The notes: generated from the letters alone by a model not told the origin. A DNA stretch of 64,000 nucleotides from Agromyces sp. CF514 (GCF_900113185.1 NZ_FOZD01000002.1:186001-250000), one strand, 5' to 3'. Positions 7,212-17,022 are shown, numbered from the stretch's first letter. A program made the numbers and translations.

Positions 7212-8684
7212 GTGACGACACCCGTTGACGACCCGACCCCCGGTCGTCGTGCGGCAGCACGTGCGCCTTCGGCGATCCATCGTCGAGAATCCGACGGCGG
7301 TCGGTTCCGGTACCACGTGTGCTCGTTGGAGCCCGGCGGCGAGTACGAGGAGACCATCGTCGAGGTCGTTGGCGACCAGGGCTCCCGCTACTTCGCGACC
7401 GATGACGGCGCTCGCATGACCGAGGTCTCCGAGCGGTACGTCGCCGTGCGGCGCATGAGCGAGATCCGGTCGATGCACGAGCTCGACCTCGACGAGATGG
7501 CCGAGCTCGAAGACGAGCTCGGGTTCGAGCGCCAGGTCGCCGGGCACGATCCGCTCGCCGACCCCGCGTGGACCGAGTTCCTCGACGAGGCGGATCCCGC
7601 CCGCCCGACCGGGCCCGTGACGCCGCTCGCAGCGACCGCGCCGCAGGTGCCGCACACTCCGCACCACGCGTCGGGGCCCGTCGCGCCGATTCGTGCGGTG
7701 CCCGTGTTCGTGCCGCCGGTGGTGACCCGGCGCGAGCCGGCGCCCGAGCCGCCCGCACCCGAGCAGCCGGCGCCCGAGCAGCCGGCGCCCGAGCAGCCGG
7801 CGCCCGAACATCCGGCGGCCGACCGACGCGAGCCCGACCTGCTCGAGCCCGACCTGCTCGAGCCCGACGAGCGCATCACGCTCGAAGACCTCACCGAGAC
7901 GCCCGAACCGGCCCGCGCCGCTCGGGCCGAGACCGACCCTGCACGCAGTACGAGAGACGAGCACATGACGATGGATTCCGAAGCCGACTGGACCTTCGAG
8001 CAGTTCGAGGCGGTGGTCGCGGGTTCCGCGCCGGCTCCCGCGCCGGCTCGCCAGGCTCCGACGGCACCGGTCGCTCCCGTGGCGCCCGTCACCCCGATCA
8101 CGCCCGCGGCCGCAGTGCAGCCCGCGGCGCCGACCCCCGTGGCATCGGCTCCAGTGGCATCGGCGCCCGTAGCCCCGACTCCCGTGGCCCCGGCTCCCGT
8201 CGTCGCCCCGGCGGAGGCATCCGCTCGTCCGGCTGCGTCGGGCGCGACCGCTGCGGCCCTGCAGATCGGGCTCGCGCAGGGCATCGCGTTCGTCGCGCAC
8301 CGCGGGCAGACCGATCAGCTCGGTGCCGAGTACATCGACCACCCCGGCCGCGTGGCCGAGACGTTCGACCCGGTCACGCAGTCCGTCGAGGTGGCAGTCG
8401 CCTGGCTGCACGACGTGCTCGAAGACACAGACCTCAGCGCTCAGCGCCTTCGCGAGGCCGGCGTCTCGCCCGAGGTGATCGCCGCCGTGCAGCTGCTCAC
8501 GCGCACGCCCGACGTCCCAGAGGCCGACTACTACGCGCGCATCCGCACCAATGCGGTCGCGCGCAGCGTGAAGCTCGCCGACATCGCCGACAACTCGGCG
8601 CCCTGGCGGCTGCGCAAGCTCGACCATGAGACGCAGGCTCGCCTGACCGAGAAGTACGAGAAGGCGCGCGCCGCGCTCTCCTGA
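7212..8684 (+). CDS. HD-domain protein with alarmone-hydrolase motifs and long Pro/Ala linkers
   Basis: GTG at 7212 follows CAGGAG (7201-7206). The 490-aa product has three parts. Residues 20-110 are a charged N-terminal domain starting GGRFRYHVCSLEPGGEYEE. Residues 120-345 are low-complexity Pro/Ala/Glu linkers with PAPEQ repeats. Residues 350-490 are an HD domain with His363 (HRGQ), YIDHP, His400-Asp401 in AWLHDVLEDTD and KLADIADN (Asp457). These match the metal and substrate residues of SpoT/Mesh1 (p)ppGpp hydrolases. Small-alarmone hydrolysis is the likeliest activity; another nucleotide phosphohydrolase is possible. An internal ATG at 7965 (MTMDSEADWTFEQ) could give a short form. It lies divergent from clpP. 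Confidence 0.75.
   Translation: MTTPVDDPTPGRRAAARAPSAIHRRESDGGRFRYHVCSLEPGGEYEETIVEVVGDQGSRYFATDDGARMTEVSERYVAVRRMSEIRSMHELDLDEMAELEDELGFERQVAGHDPLADPAWTEFLDEADPARPTGPVTPLAATAPQVPHTPHHASGPVAPIRAVPVFVPPVVTRREPAPEPPAPEQPAPEQPAPEQPAPEHPAADRREPDLLEPDLLEPDERITLEDLTETPEPARAARAETDPARSTRDEHMTMDSEADWTFEQFEAVVAGSAPAPAPARQAPTAPVAPVAPVTPITPAAAVQPAAPTPVASAPVASAPVAPTPVAPAPVVAPAEASARPAASGATAAALQIGLAQGIAFVAHRGQTDQLGAEYIDHPGRVAETFDPVTQSVEVAVAWLHDVLEDTDLSAQRLREAGVSPEVIAAVQLLTRTPDVPEADYYARIRTNAVARSVKLADIADNSAPWRLRKLDHETQARLTEKYEKARAALS
7752..7811 (+). repeat. 15-bp tandem repeat encoding PAPEQ
   Basis: Four 15-bp units start at 7752, 7767, 7782 and 7797 inside the HD-protein gene. They encode PAPEQ three times, then PAPEH. 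Units 2-3 are almost identical, so copy number could change without shifting frame. Confidence 0.85.
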
Positions 8685-8720
8685 CCCCGCGGCCGGCTCG
8701 GCCCGCTCCACCGTTCCCGA

Positions 8721-9614
8721 TCAGGCGTCGGCGAGCTCGCGTCGCACCTGCTCGGCGGTCGCGATGAACGAGCGGGCGATGGGCCGGGGCGTGCGCGCAG
8801 TGCGACGGAGCAGTGCCCAGCGCACCGGCGGCGCGTCGTGGAACGGCACGTACGTCACGCCGGGCCACGGAAAGTAGCGCCGACCCTCGTCGGGCACGGG
8901 GCAGACGACGCCGCCCTCGGCGACGACGGCGAGCACCTCGGAGAACGTGAAGACCGGCGAACCGCGCCGGATCGGGCGCCCGGACGGCGTCTCGGTCGGC
9001 ATCGCGCCGGCCAGCCAGGTGTCGGGTGCCGCGATGGCCGGGACGACGAGGTCGCCGAGCTCCTCGAGCGAGACCGAGTCGCGTCCGGCGAGCGGATGCC
9101 GCGTGGAGACGATCAGGTTGAGGGGTTCCTCGCGCAGCACGCAGCCGACCGAGAGGTCGGGCTCGTCGACCGGGAGCCAGTTGATCATCAGGTCGACCTC
9201 GTCGTGCCGCAGCGGGCCGAACGGGTCGGCGAAGAACACCTCGCGGAAACGCACCTCCGCGAGCGGATGCGTCGCGCGGAAGGCCTCGAGCACGGGAGCC
9301 AGGTCGTGCGCCTGTGCGCCCATGAGCCCGATCGTGAGCTGCTGCGAGTCATCACGTGCTGCAGCCCGCGCCGCGGCGATCGTCGCCTCGATGCCGTCGA
9401 AGGCGGGGCGGAGCCCGGAGCGCAGCGTCTCGCCGACCCGGGTGAGCGTGACCCGCCGGCTCGTGCGGGTGAAGAGCGGCGCCCCGATCTCGGTCTCCTG
9501 GGCGCGGATCGCCTGGCTCACGCGCGAGACCGAGACGTGCAGCCGTTCGGCCGTGCGACCGAAGTGCAGCTCCTCGGCGAGCGTGAGGAAGATCTCGATG
9601 TCGCGGAGTTCCAT
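8721..9614 (-). CDS. LysR-family transcriptional regulator
   Basis: This 297-aa protein has the classic N-terminal winged helix-turn-helix (residues 1-60: MELRDIEIFLTLAEELHFGR, then AERLHVSVSRVSQAIRAQE and GAPLFTRTSRRVTLTRVGE). A periplasmic-binding-like effector domain covers about 90-290. LysR proteins usually control a divergent neighbour. Here the divergent neighbour is the PadR gene with its own operator, so the target may lie elsewhere. The start follows a GAGAGG-like site. The effector is unknown. Confidence 0.93.
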   Translation of the reverse strand: MELRDIEIFLTLAEELHFGRTAERLHVSVSRVSQAIRAQETEIGAPLFTRTSRRVTLTRVGETLRSGLRPAFDGIEATIAAARAAARDDSQQLTIGLMGAQAHDLAPVLEAFRATHPLAEVRFREVFFADPFGPLRHDEVDLMINWLPVDEPDLSVGCVLREEPLNLIVSTRHPLAGRDSVSLEELGDLVVPAIAAPDTWLAGAMPTETPSGRPIRRGSPVFTFSEVLAVVAEGGVVCPVPDEGRRYFPWPGVTYVPFHDAPPVRWALLRRTARTPRPIARSFIATAEQVRRELADA

Positions 9615-9738
9615 GGGGCCTCTCGACCGTGAGTGCAGGGCTCAACGATCGTAGTGCGATCGCCCGTTGATCGCCCCTGCGCACGCTCGGAGGATTGAGC
9701 ACGCATCGGACAGGCGGGAAATTCTTTGGTATTCAGTG

Positions 9739-9778
9739 TTGCTATCTACCGGTACTCATGCTTACTATGTACCAGTAG
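9739..9778 (+). promoter_or_regulatory. Promoter and PadR-type operator of the ABC exporter operon
   Basis: There is a possible -35 TTGCTA (9739-9744) and a -10 TACTAT (9763-9768) with an 18-nt spacer. Overlapping both is an inverted repeat CTACCGGTAC (9746-9755) / GTACCAGTAG (9769-9778) with one mismatch. PadR proteins bind such repeats and repress their own operons, so this is the expected autoregulatory site for the gene starting at 9811. Confidence 0.7.
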
Positions 9779-9810
9779 TCAGCAACACCGAGTAGCAGAA
9801 GGAGGATTCC

Positions 9811-10164
9811 ATGGGCAAGCAGACGACCGAGATGCTGAAGGGCACGCTCGAGGGCATCGTCCTCGCCATCCTGGCCAAGCAGCCGGCGTACGGGTACGAG
9901 ATCACGGCCCGGCTCCGCGACCAGGGCTTCTCCGACATCGCCGAGGGCACCATCTACGCCCTGCTGGTCCGCATCGAGCAGCGCGGCCTCGTCGACGTCG
10001 AGAAGGTCCCGTCCGAGAAGGGCCCGCCGCGCAAGGTCTACGCGTTGAACGCGACGGGCGGCGAGTACCTCGAAGAGTTCTGGAGGACCTGGAGCTTCCT
10101 CGCAGAACGCATCGAACAGCTCCACCACGACATCCAGCCGAAGCACGACACAGAAGGAGCATGA
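9811..10164 (+). CDS. PadR-family transcriptional repressor
   Basis: This 117-aa winged-helix protein has the PadR signature: MLKGTLEGIVLAILAKQPAYGYEI, EGTIYALLVRIEQRGLVDVE and GPPRKVYALNATG (the wing). PadR members sense phenolics or drugs and release promoters of efflux genes. The ribosome site GGAGGA lies just before the ATG. It is the first gene of a four-gene operon whose members all overlap by ATGA, so repressor, partner and ABC exporter are made together. Confidence 0.93.
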   Translation: MGKQTTEMLKGTLEGIVLAILAKQPAYGYEITARLRDQGFSDIAEGTIYALLVRIEQRGLVDVEKVPSEKGPPRKVYALNATGGEYLEEFWRTWSFLAERIEQLHHDIQPKHDTEGA

Positions 10165-10550
10165 CCATGGCCGCGAAGTGGATCGAAGCCCTCACCGGCT
10201 CGCTCGAGCAGAAGAAGCAGTACAAGCAGTACAAGGCCCGCATCGCAGCGCTGCCCGAGCCGTACCGCACGGCCGCGAACGCGTTCGAACGGTACTTCAT
10301 GTACCAGGGCGGCATCACCGACGGCGACCCCGCCGTGATGATGACGATGCTCGGCGACTTCGCCGACCTGTGGGAGCGCGCCGCGGTCGACGAGACGCCC
10401 GTCAGCGCCATCGTCGGCGATGACTCGGTCGCGTTCGCCGAGGCCTTCAGTGAGGCCTACGTGGGCAAGCGCTGGGTCGACAAGGAGCGCAACCGCCTCA
10501 CCAAGACGATCGAGGGCCTCGAAGGGGCCGAACGGAAGGACGAGCGATGA
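10161..10550 (+). CDS. DUF1048 family protein
   Basis: This 129-aa protein has the DUF1048 pattern: EQKKQYKQYKARIAALPEPYR, then AFERYFMYQGG and FADLWERAA. DUF1048 proteins are small helical cytosolic proteins of unknown biochemistry found almost always beside PadR regulators and DrrAB-like ABC transporters. That context holds here: its ATG overlaps the PadR stop (ATGA at 10161) and its stop overlaps the ATPase start. A role as adaptor or accessory of the exporter is inference. Confidence 0.88.
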   Translation: MTMAAKWIEALTGSLEQKKQYKQYKARIAALPEPYRTAANAFERYFMYQGGITDGDPAVMMTMLGDFADLWERAAVDETPVSAIVGDDSVAFAEAFSEAYVGKRWVDKERNRLTKTIEGLEGAERKDER

Positions 10551-11350
10551 CCACCGCAACCCAGCCCGCACCCGCGATCCGGGTGCAGGGCATCGAGAAG
10601 TCCTTCAAGGACCTCCAGGTGCTGAAGGGCGTCGACTTCGACGTGCAGCAGGGCAGCATCTTCGCCCTGCTCGGCTCGAACGGCGCCGGCAAGACGACGC
10701 TCGTGCGCATTCTGTCGACGCTCATCAAGGCCGACGCGGGCAACGCGACGGTGCACGGCTTCGACGTCGCGGCCAAGCCGGGCGACGTGCGCGAGTCGAT
10801 CAGCCTGACCGGGCAGTTCGCCGCGGTCGACGAGGTGCTGAGCGGTCGAGAGAACCTCGTGCTCGTCGCGAAGCTGCGCCACCTGAAGAACCCGGGTGCC
10901 ATCGCCGACGACCTGCTCGCACGGTTCTCGCTGACCGAGGCGGGCGGCCGCAGGGCCGCCACGTACTCGGGTGGCATGCGCCGTCGACTCGACATCGCGA
11001 TGAGCCTCATCGGCGACCCGTCGATCATCTTCCTCGACGAGCCGACCACGGGTCTCGACCCGCAGGCGCGCATCGAGGTGTGGCAGACCGTCAAGCAGCT
11101 CGCCCAGGGCGGCACGACCGTGCTGCTCACGACGCAGTACCTCGACGAGGCCGAGCAGTTGGCCGACCGCATCGCGATCCTGCACGAGGGTCGCATCATC
11201 CAGAACGGCACGCTCGCCGAGCTCAAGCAGCTCCTGCCGGCCGCGAAGGTCGAGTACGTCGAGAAGCAGCCCTCTCTCGAGGACGTGTTCCTCACCCTGG
11301 TCGGCGCACCGAGCGCCGGCACCGCCTCGAACGGAAAGGACGCATCATGA
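10547..11350 (+). CDS. ABC transporter ATP-binding protein, DrrA-like
   Basis: This 267-aa ATPase has Walker A GSNGAGKTT (43-51), a Q-loop near GQFAAVDEVLSGRENL, signature YSGGMRRRLDIAMSLIG, Walker B SIIFLDEPTTGLDP and an H-region ending TQYLDEAEQLADRIA. The VLSGRENL and GLDPQAR features belong to the DrrA/daunorubicin-resistance subfamily of multidrug exporters. It pairs with the permease encoded next, overlapping by ATGA. Confidence 0.95.
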   Translation: MTTATQPAPAIRVQGIEKSFKDLQVLKGVDFDVQQGSIFALLGSNGAGKTTLVRILSTLIKADAGNATVHGFDVAAKPGDVRESISLTGQFAAVDEVLSGRENLVLVAKLRHLKNPGAIADDLLARFSLTEAGGRRAATYSGGMRRRLDIAMSLIGDPSIIFLDEPTTGLDPQARIEVWQTVKQLAQGGTTVLLTTQYLDEAEQLADRIAILHEGRIIQNGTLAELKQLLPAAKVEYVEKQPSLEDVFLTLVGAPSAGTASNGKDAS

Positions 11351-12111
11351 CTACGCACGTCCTCGGCGACACCCGTGTGCTCACGGGCCGCTCGCTGACG
11401 CACATCCTCCGCAGCCCCGACACGATCATCACGACCGCGGTCACCCCGATCGCGCTCATGCTGCTCTTCGTCTACGTGCTGGGCGGGGCCATCAACACCG
11501 GGTCCGACGAGTCGTACATCAACTACATGCTCCCGGGCATCCTGCTGATCACGATCGCGTCGGGCATCGCCTACACGGCGTACCGGCTCTTCCTCGACCT
11601 GCAGGGCGGCATCTTCGAGCGGTTCCAGTCCATGCCGATCGCGAGGTCGAGCGTGCTCTGGGCCCACGTGCTCACCTCGGTGGTCGCGAACCTCGTCTCG
11701 GTGGCGATCGTCATCGGCGTCGCACTGCTCATGGGCTTCCGCACCGGGGCATCCGTGGGCGCATGGCTCGCCGTCGCCGGCATCCTCGCCCTCTTCACGG
11801 TGGCCCTGACCTGGCTCGCCGTGGTCGCCGGGCTCTCGGCGAAGACGGTCGACGGTGCGAGCGCGTTCAGCTACCCGCTGATCTTCCTGCCGTTCATCAG
11901 CTCGGCGTTCGTGCCGACCGACAGCATGCCCGCCCCGGTCGCCTGGTTCGCCGAGAACCAGCCGGTGACCTCGATCGTCGACTCGCTCCGTGCGCTGTTC
12001 GCCGGTCAGCCGGTCGGCGGCGACATCTGGGTCGCCCTCGCCTGGCTCGTGGGCATCCTCGTGGCCGCCTACATCTGGGCGATCGCGATCTACCGCCGCA
12101 AGTTCAGCTGA
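11347..12111 (+). CDS. ABC-2 type transporter permease, DrrB-like
   Basis: This 254-aa permease has six predicted helices in the ABC-2 pattern. The N-terminal segment VLTGRSLTHILRSPDTIITT precedes helix 1, a central LPGILLITIASGIAYTA region follows, and the late PVTSIVDSLRALFAGQPV motif is typical of DrrB. With the upstream ATPase it should form an exporter for a drug or lipid-like compound. The trigger is probably the ligand of the PadR protein. The operon ends in the hairpin that follows. Confidence 0.93.
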   Translation: MTTHVLGDTRVLTGRSLTHILRSPDTIITTAVTPIALMLLFVYVLGGAINTGSDESYINYMLPGILLITIASGIAYTAYRLFLDLQGGIFERFQSMPIARSSVLWAHVLTSVVANLVSVAIVIGVALLMGFRTGASVGAWLAVAGILALFTVALTWLAVVAGLSAKTVDGASAFSYPLIFLPFISSAFVPTDSMPAPVAWFAENQPVTSIVDSLRALFAGQPVGGDIWVALAWLVGILVAAYIWAIAIYRRKFS

Positions 12112-12146
12112 GCGGATGTCTCACCGCCGGCCTTCGCGTCGGACGC

Positions 12147-12189
12147 CCGAATCGCCCCGACCTCCCACTGCGGAGGCGGGGCGATTCGG
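12147..12189. terminator. Bidirectional terminator hairpin
   Basis: An inverted repeat with a 12-bp outer stem (12147-12158 with 12178-12189), a small asymmetric bulge and a 5-bp inner stem (12161-12165 with 12172-12176) lies between the convergent ABC exporter operon and the cation transporter gene. It can end both transcripts. Confidence 0.8.
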
Positions 12190-12203
12190 CGTTCGGCGCT
12201 CGA

Positions 12204-12898
<695 letters not shown>

Positions 12899-12911
<13 letters not shown>

Positions 12912-13231
12912 GTCTCCCCGTCGCAGCAGTCGGGTTCGACGTGCAGCACGACGCGCAGGAGCTCGTCGAGCGCAGGGGCGAGATGCGGGTCGGCGAGGCG
13001 GTACCAGGTGCGGCGTCCGTCGGGGACCGCTTCGACCAGGCCGCAGCCGCGCAGGCAAGCCAGCTGGTTCGACATCACCTGTCGTGAGACGTCGAACGCG
13101 TCGGCCAGTTCCGACGGGGTCGCGGGCGCCTCGCGCAGTGCGAGCAGCACGCGCGTGCGGGTCGGATCCGCGAGGGCGTGTCCGAAGCGCGCGAGCGCCG
13201 CGGTGTGGGTCAGGCCGGCAGTCGAGGGCAT
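12899..13231 (-). CDS. ArsR/SmtB-family metal sensor, CmtR-like
   Basis: This 110-aa winged-helix repressor closely follows mycobacterial CmtR, a Cd/Pb sensor: ALARFGHALADPTRTRVLLAL, SRQVMSNQLACLRGCGLVEA and YRLADPHLAPALDELLRVVL. The CLRGC pair in the recognition helix corresponds to the CmtR metal cysteines. The cysteine-rich C-terminus CCDGETCTC can supply the third ligand. It precedes and overlaps the CDF gene, so it probably represses this efflux pair until Cd, Pb or Zn binds. The start at 13231 is chosen because a TACTAT -10 box lies 6 nt before it. A start at 13261 would put the N-terminus inside the operator. Confidence 0.9.
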
Positions 13232-13237
13232 GGCCAA

Positions 13238-13258
13238 ATAGTACAGCGATTCGTGTAT
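13238..13258 (-). promoter_or_regulatory. -10 box and candidate metal-sensor operator
   Basis: On the minus strand TACTAT (13243-13238) lies 6 nt before ATG 13231. An imperfect inverted repeat TACA / TGTA (13254-13257 and 13242-13245, 8-nt spacing) overlaps it, as expected for an ArsR-family autorepressor. Confidence 0.55.
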
Positions 13259-13376
13259 CAATTTCGGGTGCCCCGCTTGGGGCCACTGCTCTGCGGTCGA
13301 CCGCCGCTGGATCCGCGCTCGGCGCTGATCCGTCGGCGGCTTCGGGCAGGCTCCGTCCCTCCGCCGGACGGCGCGA

Positions 13377-15395
13377 TCAGACGACGTGCACGGCCGGGCG
13401 TCGCTTGAGGTCGGATTCCGCCTCGCGGAGCACCTCGCGCGTCACGGGTGCCACCTCGCCCACGCCCGTGATGAGGTACCGGAACATGTTCGAGATCGGG
13501 TTCCCCTCGGTCCACTCGCAGTACACGGTCGGCACCACGCCGGTCGCGTCGCGCGCGGCGAGCATCACCGCCGCGATGGTGTTCGGCACGTTGCCGCTGC
13601 GGACGCGGAGCACGCGGTAGCCGTCCTGCTCGGAGCCGACCACGCGCAGGTCCTCCTCGAAGTCGGAGGAATCCGACGGGTGCACCTCGAGGAAGACGGT
13701 CCGCGCCCGCGACGGGATGTTGCTGTACCGCCGCTCGTCTCGATCCTTCTCGGCGTAGGCGTCCCGCCCGTCGGAATGCGGTTCGTGCGCGATGAAGAGC
13801 AGTTCGCCTCGATCCGCGTCGTCGGCGATGAAGGTCATCGCCAGTTCGTCGAACGCGACGGTGGGTGCGCGCAGCTCGAAGGATCGCCCGATGCGCGAGA
13901 CGGTCGAGATCACGAGGATGCCGAGGATGAACAGCGCGGCGATGCGCAGGCCGTCGGGTCGTTCGACGACGTTGAGCACGGTCGTGTACGTGAAGACGAG
14001 CGTGATCGCGCCGAAGCCGATGACCTGCGGGCGCTGACGCCGCTGCCAGGCGGAGATCGTCACCGCGACCGAGGCCGAGGTGATGAGCACCAGGACGCCT
14101 GTGGCGTACGCGCCGCCCTGTGCGTCGACGTCGGCTTCGAACACGATCGTGATGAGGAAGGCGATGAGGGTGAAGACGAGCACGAGCGGGCGCACGGCCC
14201 GCGCCCATTGGGGCGCCATGCCGTACTTCGGCAGGTACCGGGGCACGAGGTTCAGCAATCCCGCCATCGCCGAGGCGCCGGCGAACCACAGGATCAGGAT
14301 GGTGCTGACGTCGTAGACGGTGCCGAACCCTTCGCCGAGGTACTCGTGGGCGAGGTACGCGAGTGCTCGCCCGTTCGCCTCGCCGCCGGGCTGGAACTCG
14401 GCCTGCGGAATGAGCAGGGTCGTCGCGAAGCTCGACGTGATGAGGAAGGTGCTCATGATGACGGCCGCGGTCGTGAGGAGCCGCCGGGCGCCGCGGATCC
14501 GCGTGACCGGGCGATCAGGGGGATCGGAGGGCGAACCGTGGATCTGCGGCATGACCGCGACACCGGTCTCGAAGCCCGAGAGGCCGAGCGCGAGCTTCGG
14601 GAACACGATGAGCGCGACGCCGACGACCAGCCACGGGTTGCCGTGCTGCGTGAACAGTGCGGACCACCAGTCCTCGACCACGAGCGGGTGCTCGAACACG
14701 TGCCAGAACGAGACCGCGATCACGACGAGGTTCAGCGCGAGGAACACGGCGACGAGTATCACGGCGACCCGGATCGCCTCCCGGAAGCCCTTCAGGAACA
14801 CGAGCCCGAGCAGCGAGATGAGCACGAGCGTGAGCCACACCTGGGCGCCGTCGAAGAAGTCGGGTGCGAACGGGTTGGCGATCGCGTGGGCCGATGCGTC
14901 GGCCGCCGAGAGCGTGATCGTGATCATGAAGTCGGTCGCGGCGAAGCCGAGGAGCACGAGCACGAAGAGCTTGCCCGCCCACCAGGGCAGGAGCCGCTCG
15001 AGCATGGCGATCGAGCCGGACCCCTTGAAGCTCTCGTTCGCCACCCGGCGGTACACCGGGAGCGCGCCGAGCAGGGTGAGCGCGACGAGCACGATCGTGG
15101 CGAACGGCGAGACGAGCCCGGCGGCCAGTGCGGCGATGGCGGGCTGATAGCCGAGCGTCGAGAAGTAGTCGAGACCGGTGAGGCACATGACCCGCCACCA
15201 CGAGTGCGTCTGCTCGACCTGCTTGGCGTGCGGCCCCTGGTGGGCGCCACGGTCGTCGACGAGTCCGGTCATGAGCCAGCGCCCGAGCCGGGATCGAGGT
15301 GCCGGTGCGTGCGCGACCGGCACGACGGTGGTCGTCGGCCCGGTGTCCTGCGCTTCAGCCGATTCCATCGCTGCTCGGCCGTCGTTCTCGGTCAC
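13377..15395 (-). CDS. APC superfamily permease with C-terminal cytosolic domain
   Basis: This 672-aa protein has about 12 helices between residues 75 and 500. A hydrophilic N-terminus of about 60 residues precedes them, and a soluble C-terminal domain of about 160 residues ([20 protein letters not shown] to the end) follows. Its helix 1 reads [20 protein letters not shown], the pattern of an actinobacterial APC amino-acid permease subgroup. The substrate is unproven: amino acid by family, or K+ by analogy with other large APC/KUP-type carriers that have regulatory tails. The tail motifs [15 protein letters not shown] and [19 protein letters not shown] are distinctive but unknown to me. It is monocistronic. 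Confidence 0.85.
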   Translation of the reverse strand: MTENDGRAAMESAEAQDTGPTTTVVPVAHAPAPRSRLGRWLMTGLVDDRGAHQGPHAKQVEQTHSWWRVMCLTGLDYFSTLGYQPAIAALAAGLVSPFATIVLVALTLLGALPVYRRVANESFKGSGSIAMLERLLPWWAGKLFVLVLLGFAATDFMITITLSAADASAHAIANPFAPDFFDGAQVWLTLVLISLLGLVFLKGFREAIRVAVILVAVFLALNLVVIAVSFWHVFEHPLVVEDWWSALFTQHGNPWLVVGVALIVFPKLALGLSGFETGVAVMPQIHGSPSDPPDRPVTRIRGARRLLTTAAVIMSTFLITSSFATTLLIPQAEFQPGGEANGRALAYLAHEYLGEGFGTVYDVSTILILWFAGASAMAGLLNLVPRYLPKYGMAPQWARAVRPLVLVFTLIAFLITIVFEADVDAQGGAYATGVLVLITSASVAVTISAWQRRQRPQVIGFGAITLVFTYTTVLNVVERPDGLRIAALFILGILVISTVSRIGRSFELRAPTVAFDELAMTFIADDADRGELLFIAHEPHSDGRDAYAEKDRDERRYSNIPSRARTVFLEVHPSDSSDFEEDLRVVGSEQDGYRVLRVRSGNVPNTIAAVMLAARDATGVVPTVYCEWTEGNPISNMFRYLITGVGEVAPVTREVLREAESDLKRRPAVHVV

Positions 15396-15622
15396 GGATC
15401 GAGCGTAGTTCGCCCGTGCTCTCCGCCCCGGCTCATCGCGTTAGGAAACCGTTAGGATTTCGGACCGGCTCCTGATCGCTCGTCGCCTGCGCCGCCGGCG
15501 GCCGCGTGCGCTGCGGTTCGAGACGAGCGGATGTCGATTCCGCCCGAGCCCGTTCGACGCTTGAATGAGAGCGGATGTCGCGTCTCACCCAGAACGAACC
15601 TCGACCGGAAGCGAGCAGCACC

Positions 15623-16174
15623 ATGCGTCCCATCATCATCACCGCGTTCGTCAGCCTCGACGGCGTCATGGACTCCCCTGGCGGCGGCGACCACCCTCGT
15701 GCGGGCTGGACCTTCAAGGAGGTGCCGTTCGTCGCCGAGGCGTACGAGCTAAAGGGAACCGAGCAGCTCGAGGCATCCGCGATGCTGCTGGGCCGGCAGA
15801 GCTACGACGAGTTCGCGCCGATCTGGCCGACCATGGACGAGTTCGCGGAGTACAACGCGATGCCGAAGTACGTCGTCTCGTCGACGCTCGAAGACCCGGA
15901 GTGGAACAACACGCAGGTGCTGCGCTCGCTCGACGAGGTCGCGGCACTGCGGCAGGGCGAGGGCGGGCCGATCATCGTGCACGGCAGCGCGAAGCTCGGG
16001 CAGGGCCTCGCGGCGGCCGGCCTCGTCGACCGCTACCACCTGCTGATCTTCCCGGTCACGCTCGGCTCGGGCAAGCGCCTCTTCGACGGCAACGCGACCG
16101 GCACGCTGAAGCTCGTCGACCAGGCCGCCTACGACAACGGCATCATCAAGGCCGTCTACGACGTCGAGCACTGA
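15623..16174 (+). CDS. RibD C-terminal/DHFR-like reductase family protein
   Basis: This 183-aa protein starts MRPIIITAFVSLDGVMDSPGG and has LLGRQSYDEFAPIWP and IIVHGSAKLGQGLAAAGLVDRYHLLIFPVTLGSGKRLFD-type blocks. These belong to the large dihydrofolate-reductase-like family related to the RibD C-terminus (YwjB/YyaP group). Members bind NADPH, but most have no known substrate. The start at 15623 is the first ATG that gives the usual N-terminus; a longer frame from 15575 is unlikely. It stands alone. Confidence 0.9.
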   Translation: MRPIIITAFVSLDGVMDSPGGGDHPRAGWTFKEVPFVAEAYELKGTEQLEASAMLLGRQSYDEFAPIWPTMDEFAEYNAMPKYVVSSTLEDPEWNNTQVLRSLDEVAALRQGEGGPIIVHGSAKLGQGLAAAGLVDRYHLLIFPVTLGSGKRLFDGNATGTLKLVDQAAYDNGIIKAVYDVEH

Positions 16175-16287
16175 GCGACGGCAGGGCGAGCGGATGCCGC
16201 CGGCGGGCGACGAGCTTCCGTTGCCGCCGGGCGGCAGGCCGAGTAGCCTCCGATCGCCCGCTCGTCGTCGACCGGATCGGAGCCACC

Positions 16288-16986
16288 GTGCCTGCAGCAG
16301 CCCTTCCCCCGAGCGGTGACGTGCCCGCGTCGGGGTCCGCGAAGACGTGCGACGCCCGCGGCATGGCCGAGATCCACCGCCTGTTCAAGGTCGGCTTCGG
16401 CGAGGCGCCCTCGCTCGTCGGACACGTGAGCGACGGCGACGCCGCACACGCCGAGGTCGTCGGCGACCACCTCGCGATGCTCTCGACGAGCCTGCATGCG
16501 CATCACGAGGGTGAGGACGCCATGCTCTGGAACCGTCTCGAGCAGCGGGCGCCCGGGTGCGCGATGCACGTCGAACGCATGAAGCGGCACCATGCGCAAC
16601 TGCTCGTGCACCTGACGGCGCTCGACGCCGCGCTGCCGGCCTGGCGTGCGAGCGGGCGACGTGCGGATGCGGCATCCGTGCTCTCGGCGATCGAGGGGGT
16701 GAACGAGGCGCTCGACGTGCACCTTCCCGACGAGGAGGCGAACATCGTGCCCGTGATGGAGCGCACCTTCACCCAGAAGGAGGTCGAGTGGTTCGGCGAG
16801 CACGGGCGGGCCGCGACGCCCAAGGGCAAGACGTTCGTCATGCTCGGCTCGATCCTGGCCGCGCAGCCCGACGGCGGCGACGAGTGGATGCGTCGCAACC
16901 TGCCTGCGCCCGTGCGGGGCATCTGGCGGGCGTTCGGCCGGCGCACCTACGAGAGGAACCGCGCAGAGCTGCTCGGAACGCGCTGA
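16288..16986 (+). CDS. Hemerythrin HHE cation-binding domain protein
   Basis: GTG at 16288 follows CGGAG. The 232-aa protein has an HHE four-helix bundle at about residues 25-160. Metal-ligand histidines fall in AEIHRL, LHAHHEGEDAML, HVERMKRHHAQLL and VHLPDEEANIVP. These proteins bind a di-iron centre and O2 or NO and act in redox or iron sensing. A C-terminal segment (EVEWFGEHGR to the end) with a basic tail is typical of the actinobacterial subgroup. The gene is followed by a long inverted repeat. Confidence 0.9.
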   Translation: MPAAALPPSGDVPASGSAKTCDARGMAEIHRLFKVGFGEAPSLVGHVSDGDAAHAEVVGDHLAMLSTSLHAHHEGEDAMLWNRLEQRAPGCAMHVERMKRHHAQLLVHLTALDAALPAWRASGRRADAASVLSAIEGVNEALDVHLPDEEANIVPVMERTFTQKEVEWFGEHGRAATPKGKTFVMLGSILAAQPDGGDEWMRRNLPAPVRGIWRAFGRRTYERNRAELLGTR

Positions 16987-17022
16987 CCGCTCCGGAGGCG
17001 CCGGGCCGCGGGCCGGCGCGAC

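Noticed and set aside
13232..13261. Longer start for the CmtR-like protein (MIHESLYYLA)
   Set aside because: It would place coding sequence over the -10 box and operator, and homologues begin near the later ATG.
13386..15455. A 689-codon frame antisense to the APC permease
   Set aside because: Its Arg/Glu/His/Asp-rich product is the usual mirror of a GC-rich membrane gene.
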